Assembly (NCBI GenBank): GCA_018812385.1
Contig: JAHJDU010000640.1
Span: forward strand, 1 to 6,539
DNA length: 6,539 bases
Source: Pseudomonadota bacterium
GTDB lineage: Bacteria > Desulfobacterota > Desulfobacteria > Desulfobacterales > Desulfobacteraceae
Direction: 5' to 3'
Part shown: piece after piece, positions 1-5,566 of the stretch
Layout: each line of letters opens with the position of its first letter
Position numbering within the stretch: the stretch's first letter is position 1
Program-made: the position numbers and the translations under genes
The notes under the pieces: generated by a model
The model's database searches: none
What the model saw: only the letters and a program-made list of their open reading frames with translations
Told to the model about the DNA's origin: nothing

Positions 1-2059
1 AATTCGTTTCATACTCTATCGCAATGGTGACAGTCCGGTTAAACGACCGTCCTTCAGCCGTAGCATTATCATATGGGGGATTGTAAGGCCCATTCCCTCT
101 GGAAACGATTCTCTCCGGAAAAGGGATAAAACTGTCAATTACATTTTGATAAACTGCTTTTGCCCTGCGTTCAGAAAGCAAGACATTGTAATCTTCCTTG
201 CCAATGATATCCGTCTGTCCCACAATAGTTACTTTAGCTTCCGGCAGTTCTTTAATCCTTTTTACAACCCGGTCTAAAATAGTTGCATTTTGTGCCTTTA
301 TTTCAGCACTATCATAATCAAAAAGGATTAAAGCATACTTTTCTATTACTTTATATTCAAGTTTCTGAGCTTTACGTTCCATTCTTTTTATATATTTAAT
401 GGAAGTAGTTGCAGTATTTGTTGTAAATGTCTGACCTGTAATATCGGTCATGGTTGCGCTTATTGAAATATTATCAATGGTGCCTATTTTGCTAAGTCCA
501 TATTCGAAAAGACTAAAAGAATAATCAAGGACATCATTCCCATTACCTTCTATGGACTTTAAAAGTTTTCCATCACCCTTAATTTCAATATTCCAATTCT
601 TTAAATCATACCCCAGCTGGATATCAGGGTGAATATTAATTTCATTAAAATCAGCTACCTCAAAAGTATAAGTCGTTTTTATGGAATCAAAAATCTGGGG
701 AGAATCAGAATGAATTTCTACTCGTTGATTTTCGAGCCGTCCTTCTTCAACGCTGCTGGTGCTTGGTAATTCAGGTAATTTGCGGGCACTGACGTTTATC
801 CTGTCAGGGGAAATATTCCATATATACCGAAAATATGCCCGCACTTGTTCCGCTCGTGCCTGGGAAAGAGCAAGATTATTCTTTTCTTCGCCCCTGTCAC
901 TGATACACCCCACAATTTCAATGCTTGCTTCAGTATTTTCAGAAAACCGCTTACCAAGTATATTCAATACATTATGATACTTTGCAATGGTATCTCGTAA
1001 ACTCTTTTCATCAAAAGTATCTGCTTCAGCCTGATTTTTTAACAATTTGTAACGCTCTGGAATTCTGCTTTGGCCTGTGTCAAAAAAAACATGGCTGAGC
1101 AAAGGAGAACTGTCTATTATTGTAAGTTCCTCAATGGTTATAGTTGATGGATTAACAGTTATTGAACCTTGGGGTGGATTTATAAAATTATATTCAACCA
1201 CATACTGATGGAGCAACCTAGTTGAAATATCTTTAAAGATGGGCAGCAAATTTGCCGCTGAAGTTGCTTTCCAGGTTTTCCCTTCATTTGCTTCAGAAAA
1301 AGAAATTAAAAATTCATCTTTTGCTTCAGACGGCATAAAATCAATCGCATAAGCACTGAAATTTTTTAATCCTTGAGCTTTAGGACCTATTATTTCTTTT
1401 TTTATCTCACTGTTTAAGTCTTCACCATCTGTAAAAACAACTAAAAATTTATTGCTTTTTTCAGGCATTTTTGAAATCAAATGTAAACTGCCAAGAATAC
1501 CTTCATATAAAAAAGTCTGCTTGCTCATTTCTTTTGTAAAGCTTTCTTGAAAAAAGCTTTTTAATTCTAAAATGTTGTTAGATTTAAAGGTGTTTAACCG
1601 TAAATTGTGACCATCGACCCAAAACTTCTGTTTACGATCAAAAACCACAACCTCTACACTATCAATGGGCCTGACAATTTTTAAAAACTCATCCAAAGCA
1701 GACAAAAGAGGCTGTACAGCTTTACGTTCCTGCATGGAAAAAGAGTTGTCCACCATCAGAACATAATTTATGGGAATATCTTCTCTGGTTTTCAGGACTT
1801 CAACTGCTGTTATGTTTGCCATTATACCGGCCTTTTGCAGTTTAAAATCATCCGGCATCAAACCTTTAACAGGATTGTTTTCCGCATCTATGGCAGAAAC
1901 CAAGATTTTGTTATCATCAATATCCTGAAACGTAATTTTGGCATCATGGCCTGGGATAAGAACCTGTAATTCTCCTTCCGGCGTAAATGCAAAGCACACA
2001 CCAGAAAATAAAAAAAACATCATCAACATCATACACAAAATAATTGTTTTCAATTTCAT
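1..2059 (-). CDS. Secreted VWA-domain protein with two OmpA-like peptidoglycan-binding domains (3' end cut by window edge)
   Basis: The frame is open from the ATG at 2059 to the left edge, giving 686 visible codons without a stop. Residues 1-24 look like a signal peptide: a Lys-containing start, a Met/Leu/Phe-rich core and an end in VCFA. Residues about 25-95 resemble the Ig-like lead-in of VWFA-related proteins (NPVKGLMPDDFKL). The VWA domain spans about 98-290, with MIDAS residues D104-x-S106-x-S108, T182 and D211 (FTDG). An OmpA-like domain follows at about 322-450 (FFDTG, LSQARA, NQRVEI). After a beta-rich spacer comes a second at about 577-686 (FDYDS, GQTD, LSERRA, NRTVTI). VWA domains bind protein ligands through a metal. 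OmpA-like domains bind the diaminopimelate of peptidoglycan, so a periplasmic or outer-membrane-linked role is inferred. The second domain looks complete, so the stop probably lies just outside. The ligand is unknown. Confidence 0.93.
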   Translation of the reverse strand, partial: MKLKTIILCMMLMMFFLFSGVCFAFTPEGELQVLIPGHDAKITFQDIDDNKILVSAIDAENNPVKGLMPDDFKLQKAGIMANITAVEVLKTREDIPINYVLMVDNSFSMQERKAVQPLLSALDEFLKIVRPIDSVEVVVFDRKQKFWVDGHNLRLNTFKSNNILELKSFFQESFTKEMSKQTFLYEGILGSLHLISKMPEKSNKFLVVFTDGEDLNSEIKKEIIGPKAQGLKNFSAYAIDFMPSEAKDEFLISFSEANEGKTWKATSAANLLPIFKDISTRLLHQYVVEYNFINPPQGSITVNPSTITIEELTIIDSSPLLSHVFFDTGQSRIPERYKLLKNQAEADTFDEKSLRDTIAKYHNVLNILGKRFSENTEASIEIVGCISDRGEEKNNLALSQARAEQVRAYFRYIWNISPDRINVSARKLPELPSTSSVEEGRLENQRVEIHSDSPQIFDSIKTTYTFEVADFNEINIHPDIQLGYDLKNWNIEIKGDGKLLKSIEGNGNDVLDYSFSLFEYGLSKIGTIDNISISATMTDITGQTFTTNTATTSIKYIKRMERKAQKLEYKVIEKYALILFDYDSAEIKAQNATILDRVVKRIKELPEAKVTIVGQTDIIGKEDYNVLLSERRAKAVYQNVIDSFIPFPERIVSRGNGPYNPPYDNATAEGRSFNRTVTIAIEYETN

Positions 2060-2066
2060 CCTATTT

Positions 2067-2071
2067 CTCCT
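2067..2071 (-). promoter_or_regulatory. Ribosome binding site of the VWA-OmpA gene
   Basis: On the minus strand this reads AGGAG, 7 nt before the ATG at 2059. It supports that start, which is also the one that supplies the signal peptide. Confidence 0.75.
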
Positions 2072-2179
2072 ATAGAAAAGTATCTATTTCAAATTTAATA
2101 TCAACTACTCGCATGGAAATTTTTTGCCAAGCCCCAACAATCAACTAACGGCTATGCTTTGGATGCCACAACAAATTAT

Positions 2180-2270
2180 GAAAGAGGCATGAGATGTGAG
2201 ACATGAGTTGTGAGAGAAGCAAAACAAATGGTTTTTTCTCATCACTCAAAACTCATATCTCACTACTTTC
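2180..2270. repeat. Imperfect inverted repeat with a 7-base internal period
   Basis: Arm 2190-2215 pairs with arm 2237-2262 at 20 of 26 positions, with two more G:U pairs if read as plus-strand RNA. GAAAG (2180-2184) pairs with CTTTC (2266-2270) outside this core. Each arm is itself a run of heptamers: GAGATGT, GAGACAT, GAGTTGT, GAGAGAA on the left and CTCATCA, CTCAAAA, CTCATAT, CTCACTA on the right. The element lies between the CigR-like gene and the VWA gene. Neither side has a T-tract, so it is not a classical terminator. It may be a repetitive extragenic element or an RNA hairpin. Confidence 0.7.
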
Positions 2271-2290
2271 ATATAAAATTAATGCCCATA

Positions 2291-2328
2291 TTATTTTTAC
2301 ACTTTGCCCAGATCAAAGTGTAAGATAA
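2291..2328. repeat. Inverted repeat with perfect 10-bp core
   Basis: TTACACTTTG and CAAAGTGTAA form a perfect 10-bp dyad around a 7-nt loop (2307-2313). The pairing extends outward through TTAT/ATAA with one bulged T and one wobble. No T-run follows on either strand. It could be a regulator-binding dyad or an mRNA hairpin downstream of the CigR-like gene. Confidence 0.65.
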
Positions 2329-2493
2329 TGCGGCTGATTCATCAAGTTTTTCCCTTCCTGCGGGCAATTAATATAATGGCAAAAACAAAGCATAAAAAAT
2401 TATTTTATGTTTTCCATGCTCAAGTACCATAGACGGACGACTGTATAAGGTAAGCTGCAAATAGCGTATTAACCTTGATTTTATTTTCCCTTA

Positions 2494-3027
2494 TCAATCA
2501 AGCTGCCGGCCTATATCCTCAATGGCATCCACCACCATTCCCGTTCCAATCGCAATTAACAGGATATCCTGGGCCACGCGCACGAAGCGGTGTCTTGGCG
2601 GGGCAGGCCCCAATTGCACAAGAATGGTTGGCGGAAGATTATAGAAAATGACTTCTCTGGGAAGCGGTCGGCCTTTGCTCCAGTTTTTTGCATGACCGCG
2701 GGGTATGCAGCGGTTGCCCTTCTGGACAAGGCCCGGCGGGCAGTGCCCTTTTCGAAATTGATCGGAATAATATCGGTGGATATTTATTTGCCTTTCTTCA
2801 TTGAAATACTCTCTTCTATTATCTCCATGCCCTTTTTTCCCGTCATATTTCCCATGATCAGAAGTCTTATTGTCTTTGTACTTTTCACTCTTTTTTTCTT
2901 GTTTGTAGTTCTCACCCTTTTTACCGCCGCCCGAGTCCGGCTTTCCTGCGAGTGCCGTACTTGTTAAACATATCCCGGTAAATATAAGTGCCAGAACAAG
3001 GCTTATCTGAAAAATAAACCGCTGCAT
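2494..3027 (-). CDS. Secreted CigR/RcnB-like small protein
   Basis: This 177-residue protein starts with a clear signal peptide (about residues 1-28, ending in STALAG). A low-complexity Lys/Gly/Asp/His-rich linker follows at about 29-75. Next is a short motif with two cysteines, CPPGL (C96) and NRCIPRGHAK (C107). The C-terminal module, about 118-172, contains GRPLP, LPPTILVQLGPAPP, FVRVAQDILLI and IGTGMVVDAIEDI. I recall this architecture from proteins annotated as the CigR anti-virulence family and the RcnB nickel/cobalt-efflux accessory family. That match is from memory and no search was run. The protein probably acts in the periplasm or envelope. The charged linker could bind metal or polyanion, which is inference. 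It lies 118 bp downstream of the ABM gene and may share its transcript. Confidence 0.9.
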   Translation of the reverse strand: MQRFIFQISLVLALIFTGICLTSTALAGKPDSGGGKKGENYKQEKKSEKYKDNKTSDHGKYDGKKGHGDNRREYFNEERQINIHRYYSDQFRKGHCPPGLVQKGNRCIPRGHAKNWSKGRPLPREVIFYNLPPTILVQLGPAPPRHRFVRVAQDILLIAIGTGMVVDAIEDIGRQLD

Positions 3028-3034
3028 GATGTTA

Positions 3035-3041
3035 CTCCTCC
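3035..3041 (-). promoter_or_regulatory. Strong ribosome binding site of the CigR-like gene
   Basis: The minus strand reads GGAGGAG, 7 nt before the ATG at 3027. This near-ideal Shine-Dalgarno sequence suggests efficient translation and confirms the start. Confidence 0.8.
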
Positions 3042-3070
3042 TATTCTATAGGTTATAAAATGGATGCTTC

Positions 3071-3076
3071 ATTATA
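3071..3076 (-). promoter_or_regulatory. Possible -10 element upstream of the CigR-like gene
   Basis: A perfect TATAAT sits on the minus strand about 44 nt before the start codon. The -35 position at 17-bp spacing is only a T-run, so the call rests on the -10 alone in AT-rich DNA. If real, the CigR-like gene has its own start in addition to any read-through from the ABM gene. Confidence 0.3.
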
Positions 3077-3130
3077 AAATAAAATCCATTGCTAAAAAAT
3101 TTGTTTTAATGTTCCCGAACGATACTGGTG

Positions 3131-3156
3131 ATGTATCCAAAAATTTCAAGATACAT
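3131..3156. repeat. Short inverted repeat overlapping the ABM gene stop
   Basis: ATGTATC (3131-3137) and GATACAT (3150-3156) form a 7-bp dyad around 12 nt that include the TGA stop at 3146-3148. A weak 3' hairpin is possible. There is no following T-tract, so termination here is doubtful. Confidence 0.35.
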
Positions 3157-3505
3157 TAACAATATATTCATCATATGGGACCCCTTTGGTCCTGACTGCT
3201 TCAATGGCCTCCATTCCCTGGAGATGGGAAACCGTGTAAATCCTTATGTTCAAAGGTTCGCTTAAAAGGGGTTTTGTTCCCAGCAAAACCCCGAACCTGT
3301 GAGATTTGATATGCAGATCCAGGTCTTCATGGGTTTCCCACTCCTGGATCAGGCAAAAGCGGTTCCTGTCAAGGATATCACAAAAAACAGAACAGCATTT
3401 GCAACCTTTTTCCCGGCCCACAGATTTGATCAGTGAAACAAGGGTCTGCGTGATCTCCAACTGCTTATCTGCAAGAACATTCAGTATGATTCTGACTATG
3501 ATCAT
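3146..3505 (-). CDS. ABM-fold (antibiotic biosynthesis monooxygenase-like) small protein, cysteine-rich
   Basis: This 119-residue protein has the pattern of the ABM / quinol monooxygenase-like ferredoxin-fold family. A first beta strand (MIIVRIILNV) is followed by a helix, then GC at 34-35, FCLIQEWETHEDLDLHIKSHRF at 50-71 with conserved-type H65 and H69, and a final strand (NIRIYTV). There is no signal peptide, so it should be cytosolic and probably dimeric, as is usual in the family. Cys 35, 37, 38, 42 and 51 cluster in 17 residues, which is unusual. The enzymatic role is unproven, because many ABM-fold proteins act in quinone or haem chemistry and others have no known activity. The start at 3505 has a modest GGGG ribosome site (3512-3515). 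A near-consensus sigma-54 promoter and a sigma-54 activator gene lie just upstream, so activator-dependent expression is likely. Confidence 0.85.
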   Translation of the reverse strand: MIIVRIILNVLADKQLEITQTLVSLIKSVGREKGCKCCSVFCDILDRNRFCLIQEWETHEDLDLHIKSHRFGVLLGTKPLLSEPLNIRIYTVSHLQGMEAIEAVRTKGVPYDEYIVNVS

Positions 3506-3527
3506 TGTGATCCCCTTTTTTTTTATG

Positions 3528-3551
3528 CCTGGCAGCTTGGATGAAGCCAGG
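3528..3551. repeat. 5'UTR hairpin upstream of the ABM gene
   Basis: CCTGGC (3528-3533) and GCCAGG (3546-3551) form a perfect 6-bp GC-rich stem around 12 nt. It sits 23 bases upstream of the ABM start codon, next to a run of nine A's (minus strand) and the GGGG ribosome site. It could stabilise the message or modulate translation. Confidence 0.5.
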
Positions 3552-3593
3552 ATTTTGACCGAAGTCTGATTTTGACTTTGATCCGATTTTTGT
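3551..3593. repeat. Direct repeats at 17-bp spacing in the ABM 5'UTR
   Basis: GATTTTGAC occurs at 3551-3559 and 3568-3576. A weaker third copy (GATTTTTGT) is at 3585-3593. All three start exactly 17 bp apart. They lie between the predicted sigma-54 transcription start and the ABM start codon. Confidence 0.5.
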
Positions 3594-3629
3594 TTTACCT
3601 GATGCGGCTTTTAATCAAAAAGAGTTTAG

Positions 3630-3646
3630 AGCAAGCTTCATGCCAA
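3630..3646 (-). promoter_or_regulatory. Sigma-54 (-24/-12) promoter for the ABM gene
   Basis: The minus strand reads TTGGCATGAAGCTTGCT. The usual consensus is YTGGCACGRNNNTTGCW. The GG and GC dinucleotides are both present with exact spacing, and only one defined base differs. The inferred start site is near 3619, giving a leader of about 115 nt before the ABM start at 3505. The gene just upstream encodes a sigma-54-dependent activator, which makes the site more believable. Confidence 0.82.
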
Positions 3647-3728
3647 AGCCTGCCCCTGTTTTTTAAGATACAGCCTGTCCTGCTGATTTAATAAAGGAAT
3701 CGGTCCTGAAAAAAATAGAGATGATATT

Positions 3729-3783
3729 AAAAAAAAGCAGAATCAAGGCCATATATGGCCTTTGGTCATATATGGCCCTGATT
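3729..3783 (-). terminator. Terminator of the sigma-54 activator gene, built from two palindromes
   Basis: Directly after the TAA stop (3784-3786), the minus-strand transcript can fold into a 20-bp stem (3783-3764 with 3760-3741). It would have one mismatch, one wobble and a 3-nt loop. After four more bases comes a run of eight U's (3736-3729). This is a textbook intrinsic terminator layout. Each arm also contains its own palindrome, listed separately, so the same DNA may bind a protein. Confidence 0.75.
3747..3777. promoter_or_regulatory. Twin 14-bp palindromes, possible enhancer (UAS) for the sigma-54 activator
   Basis: GGCCATATATGGCC (3747-3760) is a perfect palindrome. GGTCATATATGGCC (3764-3777) is a second copy with one change. 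Their centres are 17 bp apart. They lie about 135 and 150 bp upstream of the predicted sigma-54 start, the normal distance for dimer sites of enhancer-binding proteins. Binding by the neighbouring activator is inferred. The alternative is that they serve only as terminator arms. Confidence 0.5.
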
Positions 3784-5265
3784 TTAAGGTTTGCGGATGT
3801 CCAGCTTTCGCATACGGGCGCGCAGGGTACTGCGGTTGAGTCCGAGAATCTGGGCAGCGCTGTTCTGACCGCTGACCTTCCAATGGGTCTGGTCGAGCAT
3901 ACGGACAATATAGTCGCGCTCCACTGCTTCCAATGTTTTCAGATTTTTGCTCAAATATGCAAAAGGCTTGTTAAGATCATCAACCAGATGCAGCTTGGGA
4001 CCTGACGAGTTAATCACGGCTCGCTCAAGAACATTTTCAAGCTCCCTGACATTTCCAGGCCAGTGATAATTCTGTAGGGTATTCATTACACTTTTTGGAA
4101 TGATGCCCGTGTCCTTTCCCATCCGTTTGGCGATTTTATTGATATAAAATTCCAGCAGCAGCGGGATGTCCTCTATCCGTTCTCTTAAAGGCGGCATGGT
4201 AATGGGGAAAACATTGAGCCTGTACCATAGATCATCCCTGAATCTTCCCTTCTGGACTTCTTCTTCAAGATTCCGGTTTGTGGCGGCAATAATCCTTACA
4301 TCCACCTTGATGGTGCGGGAACTGCCCAGCCGTTCAAATTCACCATCCTGGATCACGCGCAACAGTTTGGACTGCAATTCCAGGGGCAGCTCTCCGATTT
4401 CATCTAAAAAAAGTGTGGCCCCGTCCGCGACCTCAAACCGTCCCAGGCGCAGGGAACTGGAGCCTGTAAACGCCCCTTTTTCATGGCCGAACAATTCGCT
4501 TTCAATCAGGTTTGACGGCAGAGCGGCACAGTTTACTTTTACAAGGGCCTTATTTTTACGTTTGCTGAAGCTGTGAATAGAGCGAGCCACAAGCTCCTTG
4601 CCAGTCCCGGTCTCGCCTAAAACCAATACCGTGGTATTGGTTTGCGCGATCTGTTCCACTTTATAGAGCACATATTTCAAGGCATCGCTCTTACCGATAA
4701 TATTCTCATGGTTATGTTCGAGTTTGATTTCTTCTTTCAGGTAGGCTCTTTCCGCTTCCAGCTGCTCTTTGAGCATTTTTATTTCAAAAAGGGCGGTTTC
4801 TGCGGTCTTTTTTCCTTTTTCAGCCTCCTGTCTTGCCAGGACAAGTTCCTCGGTACGGGTTTCAACGATTTTCTCAAGATTTCTTTTGTAATATTCACGC
4901 TCGGTCACATCCTCAATGGCCAGCAGGATCAATTGCGTATGATTTGCTTCCCGGTAAATTTTCCGGGCATTCAGATGCATGATCTTAGGCCCGATGGTTT
5001 CAAAATCATGCTCCACCTCAAAATCATTGTATACTGAGGTTTCCGGCAGGGCATGTTCAAGTAATTCTCTGAGTCTCGGAATATTCCACTGCCCATTGCC
5101 AAGATCATATATCAATATCCCTTCGGTCTCCTGGGGGGTGACACAAAATGTCTTGTAAAAAGATGGATTGGCATCCACTACCTTAAGGTTGGCATCAAGC
5201 ACCACGAGCGGTTCTCGAACTGAACTCAGGATGCTGTTAAAAATGTCCAGAAATGACTTTTGCAC
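3784..5265 (-). CDS. PAS-domain sigma-54-dependent transcriptional activator (AAA+ / Fis-type HTH)
   Basis: This 493-residue protein has a full enhancer-binding-protein layout. A PAS domain (about 8-125, ending IEDVTERE) is followed by a charged coiled coil (about 125-185). The AAA+ domain (about 188-420) carries Walker A GETGTGKE (217-224), the sigma-54-contacting GAFTG (264-268), Walker B LFLDEI (285-290), an arginine-finger region (RFRDDLWYRLNVF, 341-353) and WPGNVRELEN (402-411). A Fis-type helix-turn-helix lies at about 445-490. All ATPase motifs are intact. It hydrolyses ATP to open sigma-54 promoter complexes. There is no receiver domain, so control is probably through the PAS domain (ligand, redox or partner) rather than phosphorylation. 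The start is GTG, preceded by AAGGAGAT at good spacing. The likely target is the sigma-54 promoter just downstream. The PAS ligand cannot be told from sequence. Confidence 0.96.
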   Translation of the reverse strand: MQKSFLDIFNSILSSVREPLVVLDANLKVVDANPSFYKTFCVTPQETEGILIYDLGNGQWNIPRLRELLEHALPETSVYNDFEVEHDFETIGPKIMHLNARKIYREANHTQLILLAIEDVTEREYYKRNLEKIVETRTEELVLARQEAEKGKKTAETALFEIKMLKEQLEAERAYLKEEIKLEHNHENIIGKSDALKYVLYKVEQIAQTNTTVLVLGETGTGKELVARSIHSFSKRKNKALVKVNCAALPSNLIESELFGHEKGAFTGSSSLRLGRFEVADGATLFLDEIGELPLELQSKLLRVIQDGEFERLGSSRTIKVDVRIIAATNRNLEEEVQKGRFRDDLWYRLNVFPITMPPLRERIEDIPLLLEFYINKIAKRMGKDTGIIPKSVMNTLQNYHWPGNVRELENVLERAVINSSGPKLHLVDDLNKPFAYLSKNLKTLEAVERDYIVRMLDQTHWKVSGQNSAAQILGLNRSTLRARMRKLDIRKP

Positions 5266-5270
5266 TAATC

Positions 5271-5278
5271 ATCTCCTT
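5271..5278 (-). promoter_or_regulatory. Ribosome binding site fixing a GTG start for the activator gene
   Basis: The minus strand reads AAGGAGAT, with GGAG ending 7 nt before the GTG at 5265-5263. An ATG at 5272-5270 overlaps the Shine-Dalgarno sequence and is in another frame, so GTG is preferred. Confidence 0.7.
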
Positions 5279-5346
5279 TCTTAAAAACATTAACACGGAA
5301 AAAACAAAAAAGTTTGCTCAACGCTGGAACACAAATTTAAACATAT

Positions 5347-5418
5347 AGAATAATTGAGTCATGAATGTGTGTGAGTGAGCTTGAAAAACTCTCACACATT
5401 CACAACATCAATTATTCT
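5347..5418. repeat. Long leader hairpin upstream of the activator gene
   Basis: AGAATAATTGA (5347-5357) and its exact complement (5408-5418) form an 11-bp outer stem. After a small internal loop, TGAATGTGTG (5362-5371) pairs with CACACATTCA (5393-5402) as a 10-bp inner stem around a 21-nt loop. It would lie just inside the transcript made from the promoter at 5432-5460, in a leader of about 160 nt. It lacks a T-tract on either strand. It may be a regulatory leader or an extragenic repeat. Confidence 0.7.
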
Positions 5419-5431
5419 GAAAGGTACCAGT

Positions 5432-5460
5432 ACAATAGACTGATCGTTGATTTTTGTCAA
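5432..5460 (-). promoter_or_regulatory. Sigma-70-type promoter for the activator gene
   Basis: The minus strand has TTGACA (5460-5455), a 17-bp spacer, then TATTGT (5437-5432). The -35 is perfect, the spacing ideal, and the -10 matches at four of six positions. The predicted start near 5425 leaves a leader of about 160 nt that contains the hairpin at 5347-5418. Confidence 0.65.
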
Positions 5461-5566
5461 AGGTAACTCACATTTATTACTATCTGCATATCATCACCAA
5501 AATATTTCATATACAAATTTCTTGATTGATCGGATAATGGAATCATCTTGAACGCTTTTTTTTCCT

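Larger units (their letters stand above)
2060..2493. other. AT-rich gene-free region between the CigR-like gene and the VWA-OmpA gene
   Basis: I see no convincing reading frame here on either strand. It holds the two inverted repeats listed separately, the ribosome binding site of the VWA gene, and a short AT-rich palindrome (CATAAAA at 2391-2397 with TTTTATG at 2403-2409). That palindrome could be a weak terminator of the CigR-like gene. No confident promoter for the VWA gene was found, although one is expected within this region if that gene is transcribed on its own. Confidence 0.6.
5266..5566. other. Gene-free region between the alarmone synthetase and the activator gene
   Basis: It contains the sigma-70-type promoter, the long leader hairpin and the activator ribosome site, each listed separately. 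The part from 5461 to 5566 is AT-rich. I see no gene and no clear terminator for the synthetase in it. Read-through from the synthetase into the activator therefore cannot be excluded. Confidence 0.6.

Noticed and set aside
759..977. 72-codon plus-strand frame inside the VWA-OmpA gene
   Set aside because: It is antisense to the OmpA-like domain coding sequence and has no ribosome site or family match.
2111..2130. Possible sigma-54 promoter upstream of the VWA gene (TTGGCAAAA on the minus strand)
   Set aside because: The -24 half is fair, but at the correct spacing the -12 reads TTCC instead of TTGC, so the key G is lost.
2391..2409. AT-rich palindrome as terminator of the CigR-like gene
   Set aside because: The stem is seven A/T-dominated pairs and no clean T-run follows on the minus strand. 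It is too weak to call as a separate terminator.
2590..2967. 125-codon plus-strand frame over the CigR-like gene
   Set aside because: It is antisense to a gene with a signal peptide, family motifs and a strong ribosome site. Its hydrophobic stretch is just the complement of the Lys-rich linker.
3663..4005. Short frames on both strands across the end of the activator gene and the regulatory region
   Set aside because: They overlap the activator's helix-turn-helix coding sequence and the terminator/palindrome region, and show no protein-like features.
4166..5037. Plus-strand frames opposite the sigma-54 activator
   Set aside because: They are antisense shadows of the conserved AAA+ and PAS coding sequence.
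5316..5385. Short leader peptide frame (about 20 codons) in the activator leader
   Set aside because: It has no Shine-Dalgarno sequence and runs through the hairpin. It carries no run of a single regulatory amino acid that would suggest attenuation.
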